Source: Virgibacillus subterraneus (lineage in GTDB: Bacteria; Bacillota; Bacilli; Bacillales; Amphibacillaceae). Taken from it: DNA of 64,000 nt. The stretch is from the NCBI RefSeq assembly GCF_900110695.1, contig NZ_FOEH01000003.1, forward strand, positions 1-64,000, written 5' to 3'. The notes under the pieces were generated by a model. It was not told where the DNA came from, searched no databases, and saw nothing but the letters and a program-made list of their open reading frames with translations. The first letter of the stretch is position 1; each line of letters starts with the position of its first letter. Shown here piece by piece: positions 7,065 through 15,473 of this stretch. A program made the position numbers and the translations under genes.

Positions 7065-7167
7065 GTATTAGAAAACCTGGCTTATCTCCAACGAGTAAAT
7101 GTAGCAGGTTAAGGACTGCTCAATTGTAATCTTTCTTCTAATGATACGGTCGTGATAATCGGCAAAT

Positions 7168-7330
7168 GGATCCTCATTCCGTTAAATGCCTAAAAACAGT
7201 TAATTGTGAGGCCGAAAAGGGCAAATAACGGAACCAGGAACCGAAACAAGCTCAATTCAAGGAGTTTGAGGCGAATAGCGGAATGACGATTCATATCAAT
7301 CAGCACACGGATACTCATTCCGCTGAAATG
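7168..7330 (+). repeat. palindromic interspersed repeat (GGATCCTCATTCCG family), copy 1
   Basis: A 163-bp non-coding element that begins GGATCCTCATTCCG and contains the reverse motif TAACGGAACCAGGA and TAGCGGAATGACGATTC, so its ends can fold back. A nearly identical element lies at 8533-8694 and related ones at 17110-17536 and 37579-37762. It encodes nothing visible and looks like a genome-wide REP-type element. Confidence 0.75.
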
Positions 7331-7340
7331 GTAGAAGATC

Positions 7341-7679
7341 TATCTCGCAGGAGTGAATAGAGAGAATATTAGTGGAATTATTGATAAGCAGCTATGTGAC
7401 TTAGCTTGGGGTGAAGCAAGCGAGTAAAATAAACAAACAAGTTAATCAAGCTAGCTAAAGATTATAAACAAATCTTTTAAGCAGCCTTCTTCAATGAATG
7501 GGAACTTGCGTTAAACAGGAAGATTCATTTAAGTTGGTCTTTTTATTTTGTTTACTATTTCAGAAAATTGTAATCTATTAATGACATCTATGTTATATTC
7601 ACTAAGGTGAATTGTACAAGCGTATAGGAATTAAAGTGATTGAATATAGGATATACATTTAAATTAAGGAGGGGTAAAT
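7341..7679. other. intergenic, nothing recognised
   Basis: AT-rich sequence between the interspersed repeat and the MaoC-like gene. No gene, clear terminator or repeat is seen; it must contain the promoter of the gene at 7680. Confidence 0.4.
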
Positions 7680-8057
7680 TTGTCTTTAAAAGTAGGAGAT
7701 ATCATTACATTTGAACGATCTTTTTCGGAAAGGGATGTTGAATTATTTACAGAGATTTCAGGTGATGAAGGTGCTCATCATAAAACACCTGATGAACATG
7801 GGAAGCTTGTTGTACAAGGGTTATTAACGGCGACTCTTCCAACAAAGGTAGGTGGAGACTATGATGTGATGGCTCGTAATATGAATTTTGAGTTCTTAAG
7901 ACCTGTGTTTACAGGAGATACAATCATTTGCGAGGTTACAATTGAAAAATACGAAAAGCAGGAAAAGAACAGAACATCCATTAGAGCATACTTTTTATGC
8001 AACAATCAGCATGGAAAAGAGGTGTTAAAGGGAGAGTTTTCTGGGGTAATACTTTAA
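7680..8057 (+). CDS. MaoC-like hot-dog dehydratase/hydratase
   Basis: Small single-domain hot-dog fold protein (125 aa) of the MaoC/(R)-specific enoyl-CoA hydratase group, which adds water across trans-2-enoyl-CoA or related thioesters. The hydratase motif is visible as FTEISGDEGAHH (usually SGDxNPxH), with the Asp and His retained, followed by the helix VVQGLLTATLP and the strand NMNFEFLRPVFTGDT. The start is TTG after AAGGAGGGG. The altered GDEGAHH in place of GDxNP is unusual but keeps the catalytic pair. Monocistronic as far as can be seen. Confidence 0.8.
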   Translation: MSLKVGDIITFERSFSERDVELFTEISGDEGAHHKTPDEHGKLVVQGLLTATLPTKVGGDYDVMARNMNFEFLRPVFTGDTIICEVTIEKYEKQEKNRTSIRAYFLCNNQHGKEVLKGEFSGVIL

Positions 8058-8143
8058 GCTTTTACTAACGGTTTACATAGACTTAGAAAAAGTAGTGCTG
8101 GATCTGCTCAGTAAGGTACTTTTAAAATGAAGGGGGTTAATGG

Positions 8144-8431
8144 ATGCCAGTTTGTCAGAATTGCGGTGAAAAGTGGACTTGGAAACAAACAATTAAAACA
8201 ATGTTCAGATTGAAATGCCCGCACTGTGGTGAAAAACAATATGAGTCTGTATCATCAAGAATAAGGGGTGGGGTTTTCGTACTTATTCCATTAGTTTTAT
8301 TACCTATTAATGCTTGGTTAGAGTTTTCATTAGGTACGATGGTAATTCTTGCTATTATCTTTGCATCGATAGTAATCGGCTTATACCCCTTAATTTTGAA
8401 ATTATCTAATAAAGAGGAACCTTACTGGTAG
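8144..8431 (+). CDS. CXXC-CXXC zinc-ribbon membrane protein (TIGR04104-like)
   Basis: Short protein with two Cys pairs at residues 4/7 and 25/28 (VCQNCG, KCPHCG) forming a zinc ribbon, a WTWKQTIKTMF stretch between them, then two membrane segments at about residues 42-60 and 64-86. This is the layout of the Firmicutes cxxc_20_cxxc family, whose role is unknown. The ATG follows AGGGGG. It sits between two interspersed repeats. Confidence 0.8.
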   Translation: MPVCQNCGEKWTWKQTIKTMFRLKCPHCGEKQYESVSSRIRGGVFVLIPLVLLPINAWLEFSLGTMVILAIIFASIVIGLYPLILKLSNKEEPYW

Positions 8432-8477
8432 TGGGGGGAGAGTTTCTTATAGAAAACCGATCATGTTATTAATCAGC

Positions 8478-8694
8478 AAATGAATCCTTATTCCGCTAAA
8501 TGGCAAAAATGCTGTTTAGCAGAGGCTTAAGTGGATCCTCATTCCGTTAAATGCCGAGAAAGAGTGAATTGTGAGGCCGAAAAGGGCAAATAACGGAACC
8601 AGGAACCGAAACAAGCTCAAATCAAGGAGTTTGGGGCGAATAGCGGAATGAGGATTCATATCAATCAGCACACGAATCCTTATTCCGCTAAATG
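8478..8694 (+). repeat. palindromic interspersed repeat, copy 2
   Basis: The part from 8533 to 8694 matches 7168-7330 almost base for base. It is preceded at 8478-8510 by an extra end motif (GAATCCTTATTCCGC) not retained in copy 1. Occupies most of the gap between the CXXC gene and the serA terminator. Confidence 0.75.
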
Positions 8695-8744
8695 ACAGAG
8701 AAACTAGGAGTAGCGGGGTTCATGATGAGTCAGGTGATTTTGAT

Positions 8745-8774
8745 AAACAAAATGCACCGTAAAATTACGGTGCA
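8745..8774 (-). terminator. serA operon terminator
   Basis: Perfect stem TGCACCGTAA / TTACGGTGCA; read on the minus strand it is followed by TTTTGTTT. It lies 22 bp after serA. Confidence 0.8.
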
Positions 8775-8795
8775 ATTGAATGAGCCTCAATCTTC

Positions 8796-10382
8796 CTATA
8801 AATCTATTGCTGTAACTTCATGAATTTCTTCCAGGGATTTTAACTCGTCTAATTCTTTTTGTTCCATATGTCGGTCAACTTTAAGCATCATAATTGCTTC
8901 TCCGCCGATGCCTACTCGATCCACTTGCATTGTTGCAATATTGATATGATGCTGGGCTAGGATACTTCCCATTCTACCGATAACACCTGGTTGGTCCTGG
9001 TGATAAATGACAACAATATGATCCTCTGGTGTTACATCGACACTGTATTTATCCACCTTTACAATTCTTGGTCCTAAGCCATTTAATAGAGTTCCTGCCA
9101 CACTTCTTGTTTCTGTTGCTGTCTTCACTTCTACTGTCAGCAGGTTTGTGAAGCCTCTGGTCCGGGATGTTTTATTTTCGTTGATGTTAATTCCTTTTCT
9201 TTTAGCAAGGTAGAGGGCATTCACATCGTTTACATGGTCGCCGAGATGTCGGGTCAGTAGCCCTTTTACTGTATTTCGCGTTAATGGTGCAACTTCCACT
9301 TCAGATAAATCGCCAGCGTAATAGATGTTTACTTCTTCAACAACCTCGTCAGTTAAGTGAATGAGGAATGAGCCAAGTTTTTCTGCTAAGTTGAAGTAAG
9401 GCTCGATTTTGCTCATGATATCATTTGGAACGGATGGCAGGTTAACTGGGTTTCTGACTAAATCTCCCATTAAAAAGCCGATAACGTCCTGGCAGACATC
9501 GATTGCAACATTTTCCTGTGCTTCGATTGTGCTAGCCCCAAGGTGTGGTGTAGCAAATACTTCCGGTAACTCTAGTAGCTTATTGTCATGGAACGGTTCT
9601 TCTTCAAACACGTCCAGTGCGGCACCGGCTACTTTTTTATCAACAATAGCGTTATATAAAGCTTCTTCATCAATAATTCCACCGCGGGCACAGTTAACAA
9701 TTTGCACTCCAGGCTTCATTTGCTGGAACGCTTCAGCATTAATTAAATGCTTTGTCTCCTTTAATAAAGGTGTATGCACCGTGATAAAGTCTGCTTCTTT
9801 TAAAACATCTTCAATTGATCCGTAGCGAATTCCCATTTTATCTGCTTTCTCCTCAGTTAAAAATGGGTCATATGCCATAACGTCCATCCGTTGCCCTTTG
9901 GCTCTGGAAGCAACTTCTGTACCAATCCTGCCAAGCCCGACGATCCCTAGTGTTTTATTCTTTAGCTCGACACCGACATATTTTTTCCGGTCCCATTGAT
10001 GATTTTTAAGTGCATAATAGGCTTGAGGGATTTTTCTGGATAACGACATTATCATGGCCATCGTATGCTCTGCAGCAGAATTCGTATTCCCGTTTGGAGC
10101 GTTGACAACGATAATGCCATTTTCGGTTGCTGCATCAAGATCAATATTATCAACGCCGACACCTGCACGTCCGATGATTTTCAGGTTCTTAGCTTTCTGG
10201 ATGATATTGCGTGTTACTTGTGTTTGACTTCTTACTAGTAAGCCATCGAAATCGCCAATTCTGCTCTCTAATTCTTCTGGCGATAGATTCGTTTCGATTA
10301 CAAGATTCATATTTTCCGCATCTTGTAGAGGCTGTAAACCTTCCTCGCTTAGCGGATCTGCAATTAATATATTAAATGACAT
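8796..10382 (-). CDS. serA: D-3-phosphoglycerate dehydrogenase
   Basis: First step of serine synthesis: NAD-dependent oxidation of 3-phosphoglycerate to 3-phosphohydroxypyruvate. At 528 aa it is the long form with a split substrate domain, a Rossmann domain (GLGRIGTEVA), catalytic Arg in NCARGGIID, Glu in EEEPF and His in ATPHLGAST, an intervening domain (about 320-450) and a C-terminal ACT domain (HIVVIYHQDQPGVIGRMG) that senses serine. The ATG at 10382 follows AGGGGT. It is the last gene of a three-gene minus-strand operon, 10 bp after the aminotransferase, which can supply the next step. Confidence 0.95.
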   Translation of the reverse strand: MSFNILIADPLSEEGLQPLQDAENMNLVIETNLSPEELESRIGDFDGLLVRSQTQVTRNIIQKAKNLKIIGRAGVGVDNIDLDAATENGIIVVNAPNGNTNSAAEHTMAMIMSLSRKIPQAYYALKNHQWDRKKYVGVELKNKTLGIVGLGRIGTEVASRAKGQRMDVMAYDPFLTEEKADKMGIRYGSIEDVLKEADFITVHTPLLKETKHLINAEAFQQMKPGVQIVNCARGGIIDEEALYNAIVDKKVAGAALDVFEEEPFHDNKLLELPEVFATPHLGASTIEAQENVAIDVCQDVIGFLMGDLVRNPVNLPSVPNDIMSKIEPYFNLAEKLGSFLIHLTDEVVEEVNIYYAGDLSEVEVAPLTRNTVKGLLTRHLGDHVNDVNALYLAKRKGININENKTSRTRGFTNLLTVEVKTATETRSVAGTLLNGLGPRIVKVDKYSVDVTPEDHIVVIYHQDQPGVIGRMGSILAQHHINIATMQVDRVGIGGEAIMMLKVDRHMEQKELDELKSLEEIHEVTAIDL

Positions 10383-10392
10383 GTTAATACCC

Positions 10393-11538
10393 CTAACCTA
10401 AGTATATTTCTTGCGCAGCTTGTGTTCCTTTACCTAGTTCAATGTCTTTACCTATTTTTCGTAAGCTAATTTCTACTATACTAATTGTTTGCAGTACATC
10501 TGCTGGAGAGCAGTAGCCCATATGGCCAATCCGAAAGATTTTACCTTTCATATGCTGCTGGCCACCTGCAACAGCTAAACCGAATTCTTCTTTAAGGACT
10601 CTTCGCAATGCCTCCGCTTCAAAATCAGCGGGTTTAATCGCTGTTACGGTAGGGGAGGCGGCGATATCACTCGTTAATAGAGGAATATCCAGGGCGCGAA
10701 AAGCGGCTCTGGTCATTTCCATCATTAACCGGTGTCGCTCGTGAATTTGTTCCAGGCCTTCTTCATTCATGAGTGTTAAAACCTGTTCCAGCCCTAATAA
10801 AAGTGATAAGGCAGGGGTGAATGGTGTTGAATCTTTTTCCAGGTTATCACGGTACTTTTTCAGGCCTAAGTAGAAGCGTGGCTGCTCATTCTGCTCGATC
10901 GTTTTCCATGCACGATCACTTGCAGCTATAAATGTTAGACCAGCGGGAAGCATCATTGCTTTCTGAGAACCTGTAACCAATAGGTCGATACCCCATTCAT
11001 CCATTTTGCATTCAACACCGCCAATGCAGGACACCCCATCGACAATAAATAATGCATCTGAATGTGAATGTACTACTTGGGCAAGTTCCTGTACTGGATT
11101 AAGGACACCTGTGGATGTCTCGCAAAACGTGGCAAACACAGCTTTTATCGCTGGATATTTTGTAAGGTATTCCTTAATAGCGCCAGGTGTAACGGCTTCT
11201 CCCCATTCAACATCATAACGATGCGTTTTTATTTGATATGCGTCAGCTATTTTGACGAAACGTTCACCAAAAGCACCTGTTGCGATGACTAGCACTTCAT
11301 CCCCGGGGGTAACCGTATTGACAACTGCTGCTTCCAAACCCGCTGTTCCACTTCCGGTGATAATCGCAACATCTTGTTCGGTTCCGAAAATGGGTTTTAG
11401 TTTTGGTTTAATGCTTTTAAGTAATTCCTTTGTTTCCTGACCCCGATGTCCAATCATTGGCTGGCTCATGGCGCGCTGTACGCTTGGGGGAATTGGAGTT
11501 GGTCCGGGAATTCTTAGTAATTGCTGGTCTGATAACAT
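10393..11538 (-). CDS. class V PLP-dependent aminotransferase
   Basis: Fold-type I aminotransferase of the alanine/serine-glyoxylate family (381 aa). The substrate and cofactor sites are visible: N-terminal PGPTPIP, GSGTAGLEA phosphate loop, Asp167 in FIVDGVS and the PLP lysine Lys193 in TGSQKAMM. Next to serA in several Firmicutes such genes are thought to act in serine synthesis or serine-glyoxylate exchange; which holds here is an inference. ATG 11538 overlaps the TGA of the upstream gene by one base and follows AAAGGAG, so translation is coupled. Confidence 0.9.
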   Translation of the reverse strand: MLSDQQLLRIPGPTPIPPSVQRAMSQPMIGHRGQETKELLKSIKPKLKPIFGTEQDVAIITGSGTAGLEAAVVNTVTPGDEVLVIATGAFGERFVKIADAYQIKTHRYDVEWGEAVTPGAIKEYLTKYPAIKAVFATFCETSTGVLNPVQELAQVVHSHSDALFIVDGVSCIGGVECKMDEWGIDLLVTGSQKAMMLPAGLTFIAASDRAWKTIEQNEQPRFYLGLKKYRDNLEKDSTPFTPALSLLLGLEQVLTLMNEEGLEQIHERHRLMMEMTRAAFRALDIPLLTSDIAASPTVTAIKPADFEAEALRRVLKEEFGLAVAGGQQHMKGKIFRIGHMGYCSPADVLQTISIVEISLRKIGKDIELGKGTQAAQEIYLG

Positions 11539-12314
11539 CAATTTTCTCCTTTCTGTAGTTGGAAATTATATTGATTTTCTTTTGCAAACTTTCCTTTATC
11601 GTATGTACGTTCAACAAAGGTCACTTCATTATTATTGTCTACTAGCAAAACAGTGGAGGAGCGGGTGCCATATTCAGGTGTCTTGATGAATAACGGTGAG
11701 AGCTTTCGTTCAAGGTCTAATCCAACACCTGTTTCCGGTAAGTTTTCATCCTTAGCTTCTTCGGCATCAGAAATGATTTGAAATAACTTATCTGTTTGGA
11801 CTTTTTCTTGGGTCATTGTATATTTATGTAAATTCATCTTTCCTTTCGTGACTTTCGGCCATGGTGTATTTAAAAAATGATTGCTAAGTCCGTGTGTACC
11901 TGCATTGATTTCTGTAACTTTATCTTGTATGTTATTGTAATACAAAATTTGCTCTGTGTCTCCAATAATTATATTAAATCCTGCATATTTATGCTTGTTT
12001 ACTTTTAATGATTCAAGAAAATTTTGTGGTGTTGCATCTTCTGCTAAATAGCTTCTGACTATATCACCACGTGATTGTTGACCAGTCGCTGGTTGCCCAG
12101 GGTCACGGTAATTTGTTAATGCTGCAAACCTTCCTTGTTTTGTGATGCCAAGCCAGGTCCCATGCTGGACTAAATCACGTCCAGCCAGAATGTTCGGTTC
12201 ATCATCCCAAAAGCGAGCTTGCGCCGTTGGTCTCCCGTAAAACTCATCCCGATTTGCAGCAACTATTAATTTATAGTTTGGATGCTCGTGAAACTGAAAA
12301 TTGATTAAGCACAT
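11538..12314 (-). CDS. NRDE family protein (TANGO2-like)
   Basis: Begins MCLINF and carries the family signature AANRDEF, then GTWLGI and ALTNYRDP, and a closing TRSSTVLLVD segment: a complete NRDE/TANGO2 protein of 258 aa with an Ntn-hydrolase-like fold in which Cys2 could become the nucleophile. Biological role unsettled (heme handling or acyl metabolism have been proposed for eukaryotic relatives). ATG 12314 was chosen because MCL is invariant; AAGGAG lies ten bases upstream. First gene of the operon with the aminotransferase and serA. Confidence 0.9.
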   Translation of the reverse strand: MCLINFQFHEHPNYKLIVAANRDEFYGRPTAQARFWDDEPNILAGRDLVQHGTWLGITKQGRFAALTNYRDPGQPATGQQSRGDIVRSYLAEDATPQNFLESLKVNKHKYAGFNIIIGDTEQILYYNNIQDKVTEINAGTHGLSNHFLNTPWPKVTKGKMNLHKYTMTQEKVQTDKLFQIISDAEEAKDENLPETGVGLDLERKLSPLFIKTPEYGTRSSTVLLVDNNNEVTFVERTYDKGKFAKENQYNFQLQKGEN

Positions 12315-12376
12315 CGTAGGATCGCTCCTTTTTTTATTCATTATACGTAAAAAAGAAGGTTTAGCAATAAAAAAAG

Positions 12377-12410
12377 TTTAAGCGAACAGCACCTGATGCT
12401 GTTCGCTTAA
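12377..12410 (-). terminator. rho-independent terminator
   Basis: Perfect 12-bp stem TAAGCGAACAGC / GCTGTTCGCTTA with a seven-base loop; on the minus strand it runs into AACTTTTTTTATTG. It ends the stress-protein gene and separates it from the NRDE operon. Confidence 0.85.
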
Positions 12411-12416
12411 ACATTG

Positions 12417-12836
12417 TTAACTATTACGATGAATGACCTCTTCCTCTAATGTGACTGTGTCACTGGTTGGGTCATTGCCCATTTTTAATTCATCATCAGC
12501 TATCACCAAGATCTCACCGGATTCAATAGCATCCACATACATTGATGCTTGTTTGTCAGATACACCGAGTTGAACTAATTTTTCATGAATATTAAGGCTT
12601 GAATCTTGAGAATTAAGCATTACTTTTTTAATTTTATCTATGAAAGAATCCTTCCCATCATCTTCTATTGCATTGTTTTCCACGTCGACATCCGTACGAT
12701 CTTCCAACTCAGCCGTATTTTCCTTATTAGTAAAGATGGTAATATTTTCTGCCTTAAGACCTTTCAGTTCCAATACCGACACCTTCTTGATAGCATCCTC
12801 TTTCGAGTGAAATGGTCCAAAAATTTCGTTAGCCAT
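12417..12836 (-). CDS. YflT-domain general stress protein
   Basis: Resembles the N-terminal half of B. subtilis general stress protein 17M/YflT: the strand-helix IFGPFHSKEDAIKKV, the LKAENITIFTN strand, an acidic linker and the C-terminal helix VSDKQASMYVDAIESGEILVIAD. 139 aa, cytoplasmic. ATG 12836 lies eight bases after AGGAGG; a TTG six bases upstream is too close. In Bacillus such genes are often under sigma-B; no promoter of that kind was verified here. Confidence 0.85.
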   Translation of the reverse strand: MANEIFGPFHSKEDAIKKVSVLELKGLKAENITIFTNKENTAELEDRTDVDVENNAIEDDGKDSFIDKIKKVMLNSQDSSLNIHEKLVQLGVSDKQASMYVDAIESGEILVIADDELKMGNDPTSDTVTLEEEVIHRNS

Positions 12837-12976
12837 TACCAAAGCCTCCTATTAGAAAATATATTCCTTTTTAGTCTATACCCATGAGATAAAACTTCGA
12901 AACTGGATGAATTTTATAAAAGTGATAGAATAGTAGGATGTTAATGTTTAGAATAACTGCATCAAGGGGGATTCAA

Positions 12977-13066
12977 TTGCGTACTGCCTTAAAATTAATT
13001 GGCAAAATATTTAGTTATATAGTAAAAAAGAAACATAGCGACGAAGATAAATTTAAGTATAAATGA
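12977..13066 (+). CDS. possible 29-aa cationic peptide
   Basis: TTG start six bases after AAGGGGG. The product is MRTALKLIGKIFSYIV followed by KKKHSDEDKFKYK: an amphipathic hydrophobic helix and a charged tail. No family recognised; it could be a leader or a membrane-active peptide. It precedes the acetyltransferase gene by 31 bp. Confidence 0.4.
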   Translation: MRTALKLIGKIFSYIVKKKHSDEDKFKYK

Positions 13067-13097
13067 ATTGGAGTGTCACTATTTGAGGGGGATAATT

Positions 13098-13559
13098 ATG
13101 GATTATACGTTTGAATTTATGACGCAGGAGCAGGCAGAAGATATTGCATATAACTGGCACTATGATGGGATATATTCTTTTTATGATATAGAAGCTGATA
13201 AGGAAGATCTTGCTGAGTTTTTAGACTCCAACAAACGAGATTCTACTTATGTTGTTACAAAGGACAGTGAAGTTGTTGGTTTTTTTAGTTTTAATAGAAC
13301 TGGAAACAACACCATAGATATTGGGCTGGGGATGAGGCCTGATTTGACTGGTAGCGGAAATGGATCGGAATTTATCAAGGCCGGGATGGAATTTGCTAAA
13401 TCAAACTATTCACCTGATGAAATAACATTATCCGTAGCAACTTTTAATCAAAGAGCGATTAAAGTCTATCGGAAACTTGGATTTGAAGATATTGAAACAT
13501 TTATGCAGGATACAAACAGCAGCAGTTTTGAATTTTTGAAAATGATTTATTATTGCTGA
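13098..13559 (+). CDS. GNAT N-acetyltransferase
   Basis: GNAT domain of 153 aa: N-terminal FEFMTQEQAEDIAYNW, core strand VVGFFSFNR, acetyl-CoA segment LGMRPDLTGSGNGSEFI and the last strand-helix NQRAIKVYRKLGFEDI. Similar to RimI-like acetyltransferases of Bacillus; the substrate is unknown. ATG 13098 follows GAGGGGG closely. First of a plus-strand run of acetyltransferase, acetyltransferase, Nudix and HEAT-repeat genes. Confidence 0.85.
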   Translation: MDYTFEFMTQEQAEDIAYNWHYDGIYSFYDIEADKEDLAEFLDSNKRDSTYVVTKDSEVVGFFSFNRTGNNTIDIGLGMRPDLTGSGNGSEFIKAGMEFAKSNYSPDEITLSVATFNQRAIKVYRKLGFEDIETFMQDTNSSSFEFLKMIYYC

Positions 13560-13585
13560 TATTTTGCGTGGAAAAGGGGATATAT

Positions 13586-14002
13586 ATGGAACTACTATTA
13601 AGGAACGGAAAGTCAGTTAATGTTCGAGAATACTCTGAAAGTGATTTTGTGAATATTCAAAGGTTAAATATAAAAGAAGGCTGGACAAATCTAGTAGAGA
13701 AAAAAGATGATACAAAGCAAGCATGGGACCATTCTAATATTGCATTTGTTGTAATGGATGAAGGGGGATTTGTCGGGTATATTCGAGGAATCACAGATAA
13801 GTTTATTACTCTATTTATTGGTGAACTAGTGGTTAGTACCGACTATCGCGGGTTAGGAGTTGGACAGGGACTACTTAAATATGTGCATAGCCTATATCCC
13901 AAAACAAGAATAGAGATGCTTGCAACAAGTACATCTCGTACTTATTATGAAGAGCAAGGTTATCGGGCTTTCTATGGTTTTAGGAAAACGTTTGAAGAAT
14001 GA
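13586..14002 (+). CDS. GNAT N-acetyltransferase
   Basis: Second GNAT domain, 138 aa, unrelated in detail to its neighbour: REYSESDFVNIQRLN helix, GYIRGI strand, acetyl-CoA loop VSTDYRGLGVGQGLL and the closing SRTYYEEQGYRAFYG. ATG follows AAAGGGGA. 14 bp separate it from the Nudix gene, suggesting an operon. Substrate unknown. Confidence 0.85.
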   Translation: MELLLRNGKSVNVREYSESDFVNIQRLNIKEGWTNLVEKKDDTKQAWDHSNIAFVVMDEGGFVGYIRGITDKFITLFIGELVVSTDYRGLGVGQGLLKYVHSLYPKTRIEMLATSTSRTYYEEQGYRAFYGFRKTFEE

Positions 14003-14016
14003 ACGGAGGATTACAT

Positions 14017-14589
14017 ATGAAAAAGTGGAAAACCATAGATTCAGTTTATTTGTTTGAGACACCATTTGGAAATTTGAGAAAAGATAAATGTGAGCTGCCA
14101 AATGGAATTGTGATAGATGACTATTATGTTAATGAATACGTTGATTGGGTTAATGCGATTGTTATTACGAAAGAAAATCAAATTGTACTTGTTGAACAAT
14201 ACAGACATGCTGGAGAGGATTTCTATTTGGAGGTTCCTGCCGGTAAAATAGAAGAAAATGAGTCATACGAGGAAGGAATACTTAGGGAGATTAGAGAAGA
14301 AACGGGGTTCACTTCAAAGAGGAAACCTATTAAATTAGGAGAGTTTATGGTTAATCCTGCTACGCAAAACAATAAGGTGAAAACCTATCTGATAATGGAT
14401 GCCGTTAGAGAATTCAATCAAGATTTAGATGATACCGAAGAGATAATTATTAGATTGATTGATTTTGAGGAAATGGGACATTTAATTAAAACAAATCTGA
14501 TAAAAACACAGCTGTTCACAGCAAATGCTTATTTTATGGCAAAATTGTTTTTAACAGGAGATAAACTTGCAACTAATCTATCAAAATAA
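14017..14589 (+). CDS. Nudix hydrolase, ADP-ribose pyrophosphatase-like
   Basis: Hydrolyses a nucleoside diphosphate linked to another moiety. The Nudix box is intact: GKIEENESYEEGIL followed by REIREETGF. The long N-terminal beta region (VYLFETPFGNLRKDKCELPNG, shortened here by description) and the VEQYRHAG strand before the box are typical of ADP-sugar pyrophosphatases. 190 aa, cytoplasmic. ATG 14017 follows GGAGGA; an in-frame ATG 18 bp earlier overlaps the previous stop and was rejected. Confidence 0.85.
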   Translation: MKKWKTIDSVYLFETPFGNLRKDKCELPNGIVIDDYYVNEYVDWVNAIVITKENQIVLVEQYRHAGEDFYLEVPAGKIEENESYEEGILREIREETGFTSKRKPIKLGEFMVNPATQNNKVKTYLIMDAVREFNQDLDDTEEIIIRLIDFEEMGHLIKTNLIKTQLFTANAYFMAKLFLTGDKLATNLSK

Positions 14590-14621
14590 CTTGTTCTAAT
14601 GAATTTGGAGGGATATTAGAC

Positions 14622-15464
14622 ATGGTCGAAACAAGGAAAACTTTAGAATCATTTGTTTATCAGCTTGGAGATGAGAATTTCAGAGGGGCCATTGAAACTC
14701 TAAAAGAGCTCGGAACTGGGGCACGTAATACACCAAAATCACCTGTAAAAAATAAAGCAATAGAATACGTTATTTCTACTGTTCAAGATAAATCACGATT
14801 AAAGGACATGGCTATTAAACTTGCAGAGTTTGAAGACGCTACTGCAAAGGAAATCGCCGCCCATTTACTTATGTCTGTTTATGATGAATATCCTCGTCAA
14901 GTTTCAAATGTTTTAAGATCACTTGCTAATGATGAAAATTGGGAAGTCAGAGAGTGGGTTGCTGGTGCTTGCGGAGAAATACTTACGAATCATTTTGAAT
15001 TATTCTATGAAGATATAAAAAGTTGGACTCGTGACAACTCAGAGAATGTCCGACGTGCTGCCTCTATAGCTGCGATGTATGCAGGTAAAAAACGTAAAGA
15101 GGAATATGGAGAGCCACTGCTTGATATCGTGGAGTTATTGTTAACTGATAGTAATCCGTATGTAAAGAAAAATTTAGGACAATTTGCAATTGGGGATGGT
15201 TTGCTAAGGTATTATCCATCAAAAGTTTTGGCAAGGTTAGATAAATGGATAGAGATAAGTGATGAAAATGCACGATGGAATATAGCAAAGATTTTTTCAT
15301 CCGCTGAGGGTATGAAATATATATGTGAAGCAGAAAGTATAATAAAAATACTTTTACACGATGAGCGGTATAAAGTAAAGAAGGCCATTGATTCAACATT
15401 AAATAAGGCTATAAAGAAAAACCCTGAATTAGTTAATGGATTAACTATAAAAGTAAAACAATAA
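14622..15464 (+). CDS. HEAT-repeat protein, DNA alkylation repair-like
   Basis: All-helical protein of 280 aa built from HEAT-type repeats, for example VLRSLANDENWEVREWVAGACGEIL, which alternates DENWEVRE-type turns with hydrophobic helices, and DNSENVRRAASIAAMY. The arrangement recalls AlkD-like DNA alkylation repair proteins, whose conserved Trp and Asp residues could not be assigned with confidence. ATG follows GGAGGG. Last gene of the run starting at 13098; converges with the methyltransferase on the other strand. Confidence 0.7.
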   Translation: MVETRKTLESFVYQLGDENFRGAIETLKELGTGARNTPKSPVKNKAIEYVISTVQDKSRLKDMAIKLAEFEDATAKEIAAHLLMSVYDEYPRQVSNVLRSLANDENWEVREWVAGACGEILTNHFELFYEDIKSWTRDNSENVRRAASIAAMYAGKKRKEEYGEPLLDIVELLLTDSNPYVKKNLGQFAIGDGLLRYYPSKVLARLDKWIEISDENARWNIAKIFSSAEGMKYICEAESIIKILLHDERYKVKKAIDSTLNKAIKKNPELVNGLTIKVKQ

Positions 15465-15473
15465 CTATCTGAT

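Noticed and set aside
9409-9825. 138-residue frame opposite serA
   Set aside because: Lies entirely within the serA coding sequence in antisense; no independent signals.
15064-15399. Antisense frame in the HEAT-repeat gene
   Set aside because: Shadow of a helical AT-rich gene, low-complexity hydrophobic composition, no ribosome site.
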